Assembly (NCBI RefSeq): GCF_004123295.1
Contig: NZ_SDMK01000005.1
Coordinates: 62,001 to 126,000, forward strand
DNA from: Silvibacterium dinghuense
GTDB taxonomy: Bacteria; Acidobacteriota; Terriglobia; Terriglobales; Acidobacteriaceae
Reading direction: 5' to 3'
Length of the DNA stretch: 64,000 bases
Both the position numbers and the translations under genes were made by a program. The notes under the pieces were generated by a model. That model had not been told where the DNA came from. It saw nothing but the letters and a program-made list of their open reading frames with translations, and did not search any database. This document shows, one piece after another, positions 52,900 through 63,053 of this stretch (within the stretch, counting starts at the first letter, position 1; every line of letters starts with the position of its first letter).

Positions 52900-53268
52900 T
52901 TATCGACGGAGATAAGCATCTGTGCCTGTTATCCAGTCTTCCCGCGGTGGAGCAAAGATATCCAGATCGACGGTATCTTCCAGCGCTTCGGCGCTGTGTG
53001 GCAGATGCGGCGGAATTACCAGCGTCTCTCCGGCACGCACAATCACCGTTTCCCGCCCAGTTTCTTCTCCCAGCAGAAAGCGAAGCGCACCTTCGATCAC
53101 ATAGGTGATCTGCTCATTGGCATGACTGTGCTCAGGCACCACGCATCCCTTACGCAGCACGATGCGCGCCAGCATAGCCTGCCTGCCATGAACAAACTGG
53201 CGCTCGAAGAGCGGGTTCAACTGCTCAACCGGCATAGCATTCCAGCCGGCATGTTTCCAATGGCTCAT
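52900..53268 (-). CDS. Cupin-domain protein
   Basis: 122 residues from ATG 53268 with GAGGTC seven bases upstream. A single cupin barrel: CVVPEHSHANEQITYVIEGALRF (the H-x-H-x3-E metal motif) and GETLVIPPHLPHSAEALEDT (the second His motif). It probably binds a metal and a small ligand. Related proteins include sugar-binding or sensing cupins. The function is not assigned. The 67-base gap to the upstream barrel gene leaves co-transcription possible. Confidence 0.9.
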   Translation of the reverse strand: MSHWKHAGWNAMPVEQLNPLFERQFVHGRQAMLARIVLRKGCVVPEHSHANEQITYVIEGALRFLLGEETGRETVIVRAGETLVIPPHLPHSAEALEDTVDLDIFAPPREDWITGTDAYLRR

Positions 53269-53335
53269 GCGAAGACCTCGTGGGTCCACGATAGCCCGCT
53301 CTTCGAGAGCGTGATCTTCGAGGCCGGGCGCAGGA

Positions 53336-54100
53336 TCACTGTCTGACGATATTCCGGCCAAAGCGGAATGTCGGCCCGACCGAGTAGCGTACAGTCCAGG
53401 TGCCATGAGCGAGCAGATCGTCGAACAGTCGCCAATACACCAGATCGGTCTGCATGCGAATGGCAAAGTGCCGGGTCGCATTCCAGTCGAAACCGCCGCC
53501 AACGCCATAGAATCCGGACCAGTCAATCTTGTATCCGGCAGGAACCAGCTGTTCGACGACCAGCGTGGATACAGCATCCTGCGGGCGAGGCGTGACGCGC
53601 TGACGGATCGCACCGAGGGAGGGGCGCAGAAACAATGTGACGGCCGAAAAATGGCGCAGCTCAAGCTGCGGCCCGGCAGCAAAGGTCTGCGAAAAGGCAT
53701 TGGTTGGAACAACCAGCTGATAGTTAGCAGGAATCAGCCCCTCTTCCGCTAACTCCTCCAGCTCCAAAGTAAGCTCCTGCTGCAGAGAAGACTTGAGCAG
53801 GTTGGGCGTGAGCGCATTGTGTCCGGTGACAACGGAGTAATCGAAACCGGCGGAGAGCCAGCCCCTCAGGTTGACACCCGACTGCATATGGAAGCCGCGC
53901 TCCGCGAGATTCAGCTCCGGAGTTTCAAAGCCGGTAAACCCTGCGAAGAGGTCGTAGCGGCGCACGTCATCCTGCTGCGCCGATACCGGACGCGGAAATA
54001 GAAACGCGGCCAGCAGAAAGGGCAGAAACGCGGCCAGGACGCAGGATGGGATCGATGAAAGAGTGGAGCATGAAGCGATCAAACGGCGAACACTTGGCAT
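53336..54100 (-). CDS. Outer-membrane beta-barrel protein
   Basis: 254 residues with a signal peptide (AAFLPFLLAAFLFPRPVSA). The mature part alternates hydrophobic and polar residues (YDLFAGFTGFETPELNL, RGWLSAGFDYSVVTGH, LFLRPSLGAIRQRV, YKIDWSGFYGVGGGFDWN, IRMQTDLVYW) and ends near FRFGRNIV, as small 8-10 strand barrels do. Function unknown; it may be an adhesin, porin or structural protein. Confidence 0.78.
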   Translation of the reverse strand: MPSVRRLIASCSTLSSIPSCVLAAFLPFLLAAFLFPRPVSAQQDDVRRYDLFAGFTGFETPELNLAERGFHMQSGVNLRGWLSAGFDYSVVTGHNALTPNLLKSSLQQELTLELEELAEEGLIPANYQLVVPTNAFSQTFAAGPQLELRHFSAVTLFLRPSLGAIRQRVTPRPQDAVSTLVVEQLVPAGYKIDWSGFYGVGGGFDWNATRHFAIRMQTDLVYWRLFDDLLAHGTWTVRYSVGPTFRFGRNIVRQ

Positions 54101-55938
<1,838 letters not shown>

Positions 55939-55940
55939 CT

Positions 55941-55990
55941 GCTCCGCGCAGGGCGGGACGCCTTCGGCCTCCGCTCCCTCCGGTCGCGAG
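55941..55990 (-). repeat. Repeat module B, solitary, inverted
   Basis: The stretch CTCCGCGCAGGGCGG to CTCCCTCCGGTCGCGAG is the reverse complement of module B (TCGCGACC...GGAGCGGAGGCCGAAGGCG). It lies three bases after the guaB stop codon. No module A is attached. Confidence 0.6.
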
Positions 55991-56013
55991 CCGTTGGTGG
56001 CAGATACGAACCG

Positions 56014-56056
56014 GGAGCCCCACCCATGACAAGCATTTGGTCATGGGTGGGGCTCC
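56014..56056. terminator. Perfect 17-bp palindrome downstream of guaB
   Basis: GGAGCCCCACCCATGAC (56014-56030), loop AAGCATTTG, GTCATGGGTGGGGCTCC (56040-56056). A second copy with two covarying stem positions is at 61853-61896. It may end transcription and is probably a repeat family. Confidence 0.6.
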
Positions 56057-56067
56057 GAAGAAGCTAG

Positions 56068-56328
56068 GCCGTATCCACATAGAGATGGCCTGAAAAGAAA
56101 GAACTTACCTATATCGTTGTCATCCCGACCGGAGCGCAGCGGAGTGGAGGGACCTGCGTTTTTGTTTAGCCCGCAACACTCCAGCTCGCGACCCACGGAA
56201 GCGGAGGCCGAAGGCACATTCGCCCTCCGCGTAACAGAACCGCAGGTTTCTCCACTCCGCAAGACGATGAAACTGTCCTGCTCCGGTCGAAATGACAGCC
56301 TTTTACGATCGCTCTATGGGGATACACC
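56068..56328. mobile_element. 261-bp MITE-like element, copy 2
   Basis: Ends GCCGTATCCACATAGAG (56068-56084) and CTCTATGGGGATACACC (56312-56328) are inverted and nearly complementary. CTAG lies on both sides (56064-56067 and 56329-56332). The interior matches the element at 31123-31378 closely, including module B near 56186 and the inner GTCATCCCGACCGG/CCGGTCGAAATGAC pair. The right CTAG supplies the stop codon of the next gene. Confidence 0.82.
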
Positions 56329-57963
56329 CTAGATCGAAGACGAGAGTCTGGATGCCCATCCCTCGCTCTTCTTGCGTGCAATCACCCGCAGCTGCGTCTT
56401 CCAATCCTCACCCACGCCAACCACCTGCCATGGAATCTCCGGCGAGAGATGGGCCAGCACTGTATCTGTAGCCGGATGCACGCGCAGAATCGGCGACACG
56501 AGATAGAGCAGAGGCGGCGTCGCAGAGAGCTCCATCCCCTGGAAATATCCGTGGCTGGTCAGAGAGCCTTGTTGCTGCAGTTCCCTCACCCTCGCCCAGT
56601 AATCGAGCGATTGCAGCGGCAGCTGCAGGTCGTCGTCGGCCTTTACCTCAACAATGGCCAGCCGTCCCGAACGCGTGACCGCGAGCAGGTCGAGCAATCC
56701 GCGGTCTGCTGTGCCCATGGCTGCAACCTGTGTATAGATCGGCCCAGGACAGAGTGCGGTATCGATCTCCTCAAGATTCCGGCGGAGAACAGACTCAAGC
56801 CAGCGCTCCGGTTGCAGGCGGTAGAGCGGGTTCCGGCGATGATTTCCTGCCCGGCGATGCTCCCCGAGCTGCTGAATCAAGTCACAAAACAGAGCCTCGG
56901 TCTCGTCCGTCAGGGGAGTCTCGTTGGCTCCCGCGCCAAAGGTGATCTCATCCGTCGGAGCGAAGGAATGGCTGGAAAAACCCTGCCGCACCCTGGCAAA
57001 TTCCAGGCCGTGCAGCGCAAGCGATACCTCGGCCGGCGAGTTGGCACGCACCTCCGCGACCTCACGCAAACCCGGAGGCATCAGCCTGCTCAGGCGATCG
57101 AGCCCAGACTGGCAACGGTCGATAGCAGCCGCCGGATTGAAGGCATGCAGCAGCCTGGGTTCGGCCAGTCCGATCTCTGCCGGAGAAACGGAACAGCAGC
57201 CTTCGCTCTTTGCATCCACCGCATATAGCTCCCACGAAGCAATGCGCGGATGAAGCCATGCCAACCGCCGCCGGGTGAGCTGCTCCTGCCCCTCCGGGAC
57301 AAAGATCTTCAGTCCGGCCAGCACCGTGCGCCCGTTGCCGTGGGCCCGGCACCAGGCCAGCCAGAGAATGCCCAGCGTCAGGATGCCGTCAATGGTCGCC
57401 GGCGACTCCTCAGGCCCTGCGGCAATCACCGCCCACGCTGTCTGTCCCCGGCGCAGAAGGCCGCGCACATAGCCGGGGCCGAAGCTGTTTTCAAGGTCGG
57501 GCGCGGCAATCAGGCTATCGATCGCACACTCGGGAAACTCCCGGCACAGCAATCGCTCGAAGACGCGGAGAAATCGCTCGCGGAGGATACGCCGCGTCGA
57601 AGGCGCGCAGCGATCCCGGCCTGAAACCAGCTCGAGCACCTGCGGCTTTGACTGTCCGAGGCGCACGGTCTCGATGCGCAGCGAGTTCTTTCTTTCCCGC
57701 ACCGAGGAGACCGTCCGCACCAGGTTCCGCTCCTCGGACCACAGGTGCCAGAGACAGCGGCCACGTTCAGCGGTCAGAGAAAAGCGGGCAAGCTGCAGAT
57801 CGAAGAGGACGCGGCCATCCTCGAGCACCTGCGCCTGCGGATTCTCCAGCAGGAAATCATGGAGAAGGCGGACGATGGACGCCGCATCCTGAGAAGACAG
57901 CGCAGCCGCACGCGTGGCAAGAGAAGCCATGGCTGCGATCATGCGCAGCCATAAGGCGGGCAA
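56329..57963 (-). CDS. Unknown protein with a C-terminal PD-(D/E)XK-like domain
   Basis: 544 residues; the ATG at 57963 is used. The N-terminal 400 residues are not recognised, but are Arg-rich with VRLLHDFLLENPQAQVLEDG and ILRERFLRVFERLLCREFPE. The C-terminus has GLLDLLAVTRSGRLAIVEVK with Asp425, Glu439 and Lys441, followed by a Gln451 in PLQSLDYW: the D...ExK...Q pattern of the PD-(D/E)XK nuclease fold. It may be a DNA-acting nuclease. It follows the DinB gene by 23 bases. Its TAG stop is part of the CTAG flanking the adjacent MITE-like element. Confidence 0.75.
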   Translation of the reverse strand: MPALWLRMIAAMASLATRAAALSSQDAASIVRLLHDFLLENPQAQVLEDGRVLFDLQLARFSLTAERGRCLWHLWSEERNLVRTVSSVRERKNSLRIETVRLGQSKPQVLELVSGRDRCAPSTRRILRERFLRVFERLLCREFPECAIDSLIAAPDLENSFGPGYVRGLLRRGQTAWAVIAAGPEESPATIDGILTLGILWLAWCRAHGNGRTVLAGLKIFVPEGQEQLTRRRLAWLHPRIASWELYAVDAKSEGCCSVSPAEIGLAEPRLLHAFNPAAAIDRCQSGLDRLSRLMPPGLREVAEVRANSPAEVSLALHGLEFARVRQGFSSHSFAPTDEITFGAGANETPLTDETEALFCDLIQQLGEHRRAGNHRRNPLYRLQPERWLESVLRRNLEEIDTALCPGPIYTQVAAMGTADRGLLDLLAVTRSGRLAIVEVKADDDLQLPLQSLDYWARVRELQQQGSLTSHGYFQGMELSATPPLLYLVSPILRVHPATDTVLAHLSPEIPWQVVGVGEDWKTQLRVIARKKSEGWASRLSSSI

Positions 57964-57986
57964 TCAAGAGAATAGGAGCGGCGGAG

Positions 57987-58526
57987 CTACCAGCCGCGAT
58001 TCTTTCGTAACGCCGTCACGTGCGCGACATGGTGATCGGAGTGCCAGGCATAGCAGGCAACCACCCAGGCCAGTGTCGACCGGCCGCCTACCGAATGCAT
58101 GTAACCGCGCGATTCCCAGTCTTCAGGCTGAAGAGACGAGAAGACCGCCACCCAGCGGCGATGGAGCGACTCCAGCAAATCGAGCGAAATCTGTACCGGA
58201 GTACGGGCATCGGCCAGCTGCGCCCAGCGATTTTCATCGTAGGCAGCGACCGGAGGCCAATCCTCGGTAAGGGCCTGCTTCACGCGGCAGTAAGCATTCA
58301 TATGGCTGTCGGCCACATGATGCACCAGCTGGCGAACGGTCCATCCCCCCTCGCGGTACGGCGTGTCGATCTGCTCGCGGCTGAAGCCGTCGACGGCGGC
58401 GCGGAGATTCTCCGGAAGTGCGGCGAGTGCAACGATGCTGGCCTCAAGAATTTCAGGCGTATAGACAGCAGGAGGGGTAAATCGTCCGATGGGGTAACGC
58501 GGGTCAGTAGTCGCAGGGCTGGCCAT
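57987..58526 (-). CDS. DinB/YfiT-type putative metal-dependent hydrolase
   Basis: 179 residues from ATG 58526. The four-helix DinB-like fold with the metal site: LVHHVADSHMN (first His) and YAWHSDHHVAHV (His-x3-His) plus PREGG-type YREGGWTVRQ. YfiT/BstA relatives include bacillithiol- and mycothiol-dependent transferases; the exact reaction is unclear here. It is divergent from the GT2 gene with 75 bases between. The first 30 residues (TDPRYPIGRFTPPAVYTPEI) match the family N-terminus. Confidence 0.9.
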   Translation of the reverse strand: MASPATTDPRYPIGRFTPPAVYTPEILEASIVALAALPENLRAAVDGFSREQIDTPYREGGWTVRQLVHHVADSHMNAYCRVKQALTEDWPPVAAYDENRWAQLADARTPVQISLDLLESLHRRWVAVFSSLQPEDWESRGYMHSVGGRSTLAWVVACYAWHSDHHVAHVTALRKNRGW

Positions 58527-58601
58527 GGCTCTGAAGGTAGCACACGCATTCCCATTGCGGCACTCCACGCCGGGAGAGGAAAAGGCTTCGACAAATAGAG
58601 C

Positions 58602-60011
58602 GTGAATGCTGTTGCAGCAACCACCGTGGCCTCTAAGCTTCAGCCAGGAAAAGATGCCGTGGCCCGCAAACCGGTGGTAGAGCTTGCCATGATCGTGCGC
58701 AACGGCGGCGACGGCCTCGCGCGCGCCATCCTGAGCGCACAGGCCGCCGTGGATCGCATCGTCATCGGAGATACAGGCTCGACGGACAGCTCCGTGGCAA
58801 CAGCAAGGAATATGGGCGCGTTTGTCTTCCATGTGCCTTGGGAGAATGACTTCTCCCAAGCCCGCAATGCCGTGCTGCAGGCCTGCCGGGGAGACTGGGT
58901 GCTCATTCTCGATGCCGACGAGATGCTGGACCCTGCCGGGGCTGCCAGTATTCCTCAGCTCACGGCGCAATCGCAGGTCGATGCCTGGGAGGTCTGGAAA
59001 TGGCATTACATCCGCGCCCAGACCAGCCGCAGCGGCGTCGAACCGGCGCGGATCAATCCCTGCATACTGCCCGAATCCGGTTCTTATCCCGCCTACACGC
59101 GCAGTCCGAACACGCTGCTTTTTCGCCGCAGGCCGGATGTGTACTTCGAATACACCGTGCATGAGACGGTATCGCGGCGTATCCATAAGCTCGGGCTTCG
59201 GACCGCCGAAGCACCCTTTGTCATTCACCACTTCGGATATGCAGAGGAGACCGCGCAGCAGCGCCGCGAAAAGCTCGAGCAGTATCACCAGATGGGCCTG
59301 CGCAAGGCCGAGGCTCACCCGCTGGACTACTGGGCGCACTATGAGCTGGGGCTGAGCGAGCTCGAACACCGCCATAACCCGCAGCAGGCGCTCGCGAACT
59401 TCGAGAACGCTCTGAAACTGAACCCGGAATTTGCTCCGGGATGGCTTTATGCCGGAATCTGCCTGACCCGGTCAGGGCGCTATCCGCAGGCGCTCGCCTG
59501 TCTCGCCCGCGCAGAAGAGAAGATGCCCCCGCATGGCCCGGTCCATCCCCTGCTCTGCGAGGCAAAGGGCGACGCTTTTTTTCATGGCGGGGAAATCGCG
59601 CAGGCGGAGCAGCAGTACCGGCTCGCGGGGAGAGATACGGATCTGTCCCCGTTGGCAGCCTGCAAGCTGGGCGCCTGCGAGGTGCAGCTGGGCAAGGCCG
59701 AGAATGGCCTGGCGAGAATCGAAGCGGCCGTCGAACGCGAACCGCAGACGGCAGAACTTTATGACATATGGGTCGCGGCAGCGATGCTCGCCGGGGATAT
59801 CCGCACGGCAGCCCAGGTGGCCCGGCAGCGGCTGCGGATCGGCCAGCCCTCCGTTCACAGTTTTGTATTGGCAGCGGGGTTACAGGCGCGCCTGGAAGAC
59901 TGGCGCCGCGCAGTCTCTATCCTGGAGGACGGCATCGGACACTACCCCAACGATGCCGGACTACGCCGGGAGTGGAAGATCGCTATGAAGAGGGGAAATA
60001 TCGGAGGATAG
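58602..60011 (+). CDS. Family 2 glycosyltransferase fused to TPR repeats
   Basis: 469 residues from a GTG start at 58602. The N-terminal 200 residues are a GT-A family 2 domain: ELAMIVRNGGDGLARAILS, DRIVIGDTGSTDSSVATARN and the metal/nucleotide site VLILDADEML. About 230 residues of TPR-like helices follow (LGLSELEHRHNPQQALANFE, PGWLYAGICLTRSGRYPQAL, AEQQYRLAGRDTDLSPLAAC). Such GT2-TPR proteins are often in glycan or protein-glycosylation systems. Substrate not known. Confidence 0.92.
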   Translation: MNAVAATTVASKLQPGKDAVARKPVVELAMIVRNGGDGLARAILSAQAAVDRIVIGDTGSTDSSVATARNMGAFVFHVPWENDFSQARNAVLQACRGDWVLILDADEMLDPAGAASIPQLTAQSQVDAWEVWKWHYIRAQTSRSGVEPARINPCILPESGSYPAYTRSPNTLLFRRRPDVYFEYTVHETVSRRIHKLGLRTAEAPFVIHHFGYAEETAQQRREKLEQYHQMGLRKAEAHPLDYWAHYELGLSELEHRHNPQQALANFENALKLNPEFAPGWLYAGICLTRSGRYPQALACLARAEEKMPPHGPVHPLLCEAKGDAFFHGGEIAQAEQQYRLAGRDTDLSPLAACKLGACEVQLGKAENGLARIEAAVEREPQTAELYDIWVAAAMLAGDIRTAAQVARQRLRIGQPSVHSFVLAAGLQARLEDWRRAVSILEDGIGHYPNDAGLRREWKIAMKRGNIGG

Positions 60012-60067
60012 GCCGCGCAACGGACTTTCCGGCGCCGAGGGGATGCGCGGCGCCGTTGCGCGAAGGC

Positions 60068-60172
60068 CTAGGCGTGATGGTGATGGCGGTGATGACGGCG
60101 ATGATGGTGCGGAGCGGCGAAGGCCGAACCCGAAACCACCAGCAGAAGAGCGAACACAACAAACTTTTTCAT
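60068..60172 (-). CDS. 34-residue secreted histidine-rich peptide
   Basis: ATG 60172 to stop 60068. A clear signal peptide (MKKFVVFALLLVVSGSAFA) is followed by a mature segment of about 15 residues, APHHHRRHHRHHHHA, with nine His and three Arg. The composition fits metal binding (Ni, Cu or Zn) in the periplasm. The frame is open further upstream, but this ATG gives the signal peptide. There is no strong Shine-Dalgarno, so expression is not proven. Confidence 0.55.
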   Translation of the reverse strand: MKKFVVFALLLVVSGSAFAAPHHHRRHHRHHHHA

Positions 60173-60348
60173 GCGCTCATCGTAGCAACAAAGCAGGCCA
60201 CAGGCTGTGGAAGGTTCCTTCCGCGTTACCATCCGGTGCGCAAGTCTTGCAGCCTGACGCAAGTCCGCTGCATGAAACCGGGTCCATGAAGCCTCCATTC
60301 ACAAAGGCATAAAATAGAGACCAGCGGCGCAAGGCCGCATGGAGAGCC

Positions 60349-61830
60349 ATGACCCAGTCGACGACGCAGGCCGCGGGACCAGTTTCTGGCCCGGCTTCGG
60401 GAATCAGCCACAAGCGCTATTTCTTTGAAAAATTTGGCATTACCGAGCGCCTGCTGGAACGCTGCCTGGGTGAGGCGCTCTCTGCCGGGGGAGACTATGC
60501 GGATCTCTACTTCGAGTCCGTCTCCTCGACCTCCATTGGCATCGATGAATCGATTGTGAAATCTGCCAGCCAGGGCGTCAGCGCCGGCTGCGGCATCCGC
60601 GTGCTCAGCGGCGAGCGCACCGGCTACGCCTATACCGATGAGCTTTCCACCGAGAAACTCCTGCACGCCGCCCGCACCGCGGCGCTGATCGCCAGCGGCC
60701 CGGCCAAACAACCGGTGGTCGGCTTTCAGGAGACCAAGGCACCCAGCCTCTACCCGGCTCCGGCGCTCGATCTCGACTCCGATCTTTCCAAGAAGCTCGA
60801 ACTGGTAAACCGTGCCGACAAGGCCGCCCGCGCCTTCGATCCGCGCATCACGCAGGTCCGCGCCAGCTATGCCGACGAGCTGCGCCGCATCCTCATCGCA
60901 GCCTCCGATGGCACCTTCGCCAGCGACACCCAGCCGCTGGCCCGGCTGAACGTCTTCGTCCTGGCCAAGGAGGCGGAACGCACGGCACGTGGAACCTCGG
61001 GTGGTGGAGGACGTGTCGAAATCGACTTCTTCGAGACAGAAAAGACACCTGAGCACTTTGCCCGCGAAGCGGCCCGGCAAGCCATCCTGCAACTGAACGC
61101 GGTAGCCGCTCCGGCAGGCGAGATGAAAGTGGTTCTGGGCCCGGGCTGGCCCGGCGTGCTGCTGCACGAGGCCGTCGGCCACGGGCTCGAAGCGGACTTC
61201 AACCGCAAGAAGACTTCGGCATTCGCCGGACTCATCGGGCGCGAGGTCGCCAGCTCGAAGGTCACCGTGGTCGACAACGGCACCATGCCCAACCGCCGCG
61301 GCTCGCTCAACGTGGACGACGAGGGCTCGGCCACGCAGGAGACGGTGCTCATCGAAAACGGCATTCTCAAGGGCTACCTGAGCGACAAGCTCTCCTCGCG
61401 CCTGATGAACATGCCGCACACCGGCAACGGCCGCCGCGAGAGCTATCAGCAGATCCCCATGCCGCGCATGACCAACACCTACATGCTGGCCGGCGAGGAC
61501 GCGCCGGAAGACATCATCCGCAGCGTGAAGCGCGGTCTCTACGCGGTGAACTTCGGCGGCGGCTCGGTCGATATCACCAGCGGCAAGTTTGTCTTCTCGG
61601 CCAGCGAGGCCTATCTCATCGAAGACGGCAGGATCACCGCACCGGTGCGCGACGCCACGCTGATCGGCAACGGGCCGGAGGCGCTGAAGTACGTGTCGAT
61701 GGTCGGGCATGATTTAGAGCTGGACGAGGGCGTCGGCACCTGCGGCAAAGACGGCCAGAGCGTGCCGGTCGGCGTCGGTATGCCGACGGTCAAGCTGGAT
61801 CGCATGACCGTGGGCGGCACGGGACGATAG
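60349..61830 (+). CDS. tldD: TldD-family metalloprotease
   Basis: 493 residues, close to the E. coli TldD length. The zinc motif HEAVGH is at residues 273-278 in VLLHEAVGHGLEADF. YADLYFESVSSTSIGIDES and RTGYAYTDELSTEKLLHAA match the N-terminal domain, and NFGGGSVDITSGKFVFSASE the end. TldD works with TldE/PmbA to process modified peptides such as microcins or the CcdA antitoxin. No PmbA is encoded in the window after it. No direct substrate is seen nearby. Confidence 0.95.
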   Translation: MTQSTTQAAGPVSGPASGISHKRYFFEKFGITERLLERCLGEALSAGGDYADLYFESVSSTSIGIDESIVKSASQGVSAGCGIRVLSGERTGYAYTDELSTEKLLHAARTAALIASGPAKQPVVGFQETKAPSLYPAPALDLDSDLSKKLELVNRADKAARAFDPRITQVRASYADELRRILIAASDGTFASDTQPLARLNVFVLAKEAERTARGTSGGGGRVEIDFFETEKTPEHFAREAARQAILQLNAVAAPAGEMKVVLGPGWPGVLLHEAVGHGLEADFNRKKTSAFAGLIGREVASSKVTVVDNGTMPNRRGSLNVDDEGSATQETVLIENGILKGYLSDKLSSRLMNMPHTGNGRRESYQQIPMPRMTNTYMLAGEDAPEDIIRSVKRGLYAVNFGGGSVDITSGKFVFSASEAYLIEDGRITAPVRDATLIGNGPEALKYVSMVGHDLELDEGVGTCGKDGQSVPVGVGMPTVKLDRMTVGGTGR

Positions 61831-61852
61831 TTCCTAGAGGAAAAGATAAATC

Positions 61853-61896
61853 GGGAGACCCACCCATGACCGAAGCTGGTCATGGGTGGGTCTCCC
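61853..61896. terminator. Perfect 19-bp palindrome after tldD
   Basis: GGGAGACCCACCCATGACC (61853-61871), loop GAAGCT, GGTCATGGGTGGGTCTCCC (61878-61896). It matches the palindrome at 56014 except for covarying stem positions. The downstream TCATC is short of T, so it is partly a terminator candidate and partly a repeat. Confidence 0.6.
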
Positions 61897-62036
61897 TCAT
61901 CACTCTCACTCATGCCCACATCGTGGTGCTCCATTCAAGCCATTTTCTTCTCCGTAACCGGGAAAAGCCCCGGGACGGTAAAATAGAAGCACGGTTTCTT
62001 CGCATCTCTGCGAGCACTCTTTACCGGAAGATTTGG

Positions 62037-62966
62037 ATGCCCTTGACTGACACTGTCCTGAACACGAAGCTCCAGACGGCGGCCCGCGAGGCCGGCCTGG
62101 TTGTTCTTTCCACCGAAACCGGCGCCGACTTTCACAAGCGCCCCACGGCACGCTATCGTCTGGCCGCTACCCCCGATGCCGATCCCAAGCAGACCCTGAC
62201 GCTCGAGCTGAGCGAGGACTTCGATTTCGACAAGCCGGCCCTGCTGCCCGAGCTGACCCAGCACCTCAAGGAAGAGGCGCGCCGCCTGCAGAATCCGCGT
62301 CCCGATGTCTACGTCACCCAGTACGGCGTCCCGGTCCAGCTCACTGCCTTCCAGTGGCCCTTCCACCAGTCCACCTCGGGTGCGGACAGCTACATCGTCC
62401 ACGGCACGCTTCACCTCGAAGACGGCACCGATTCCCCGCTGCATGCGAAGATCGCAGCCGCCGTAACGGTCACCTTCGCCGAAGTGCTGACGGCGATGGA
62501 GCAGCCCTACGCCGAGAGCTTCCTCTACAACGCCATCCGCAAGACGCTCGACCAGGGCCAGCTGGAGCTGCTCAAGAGCGGCAACCGCCAGCCGGTGCCG
62601 GTGACCACGCGCTACTACTCGCGCTGGAAGAAGACCTTTGTCTTTACCGACACCACCGAGCAGGAACGCGCCAACTTCCTGCTGCTCAAGGTCTACTGGC
62701 TCTCCGGCGTGCTCGGCCACGGCGCCCCGGTCTGGATCTCCGACCCACGCGATGCGCAGTACCTGAACACCACCCCCGCCGATCTCGAAAAGATTGCCGG
62801 CGACCTCTCCCGCCAGGGCCTTATCAGCCTGCAGGGCGACGCGGCCACTGCGACGCCTGCGCTGATGGCTCAGGCCCATGACTTCGAAGAGAAGCTGGAA
62901 AAGGGCATCGCCATCACCAAGCCTGCGTTCAACGAAGAGATGCGCGCCGGCCATACCAACATGTAA
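62037..62966 (+). CDS. Protein of unknown function, cytoplasmic
   Basis: 309 residues from ATG 62037 with GGAAG six bases upstream. There is no signal peptide or membrane helix. It is rich in charged residues with likely beta strands (RYRLAATPDADPKQTLTLEL, DVYVTQYGVPVQLTAFQWPF, YIVHGTLHLEDGT) and helical parts (YAESFLYNAIRKTLDQGQLE, TPADLEKIAGDLSRQGLIS). A family could not be recognised by eye. The 11-bp-stem terminator at 62990 follows. Confidence 0.8.
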   Translation: MPLTDTVLNTKLQTAAREAGLVVLSTETGADFHKRPTARYRLAATPDADPKQTLTLELSEDFDFDKPALLPELTQHLKEEARRLQNPRPDVYVTQYGVPVQLTAFQWPFHQSTSGADSYIVHGTLHLEDGTDSPLHAKIAAAVTVTFAEVLTAMEQPYAESFLYNAIRKTLDQGQLELLKSGNRQPVPVTTRYYSRWKKTFVFTDTTEQERANFLLLKVYWLSGVLGHGAPVWISDPRDAQYLNTTPADLEKIAGDLSRQGLISLQGDAATATPALMAQAHDFEEKLEKGIAITKPAFNEEMRAGHTNM

Positions 62967-62989
62967 TTTCCGGCCACACGGCTACACAG

Positions 62990-63015
62990 AAAACCCCGGC
63001 CATGGCCGGGGTTTT
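62990..63015. terminator. Bidirectional-type terminator
   Basis: AAAACCCCGGC (62990-63000), loop CATG, GCCGGGGTTTT (63005-63015). The A-tract and T-tract border the stem. It lies between two genes on the same strand. Confidence 0.92.
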
Positions 63016-63053
63016 GCTTTGCCCGCTATACTGCGCTCGTCGCGGAGGCAGGC

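Noticed and set aside
60226-61710. 494-residue minus-strand open frame opposite tldD
   Set aside because: TldD has its zinc motif and full length. The reverse frame has no domain features.
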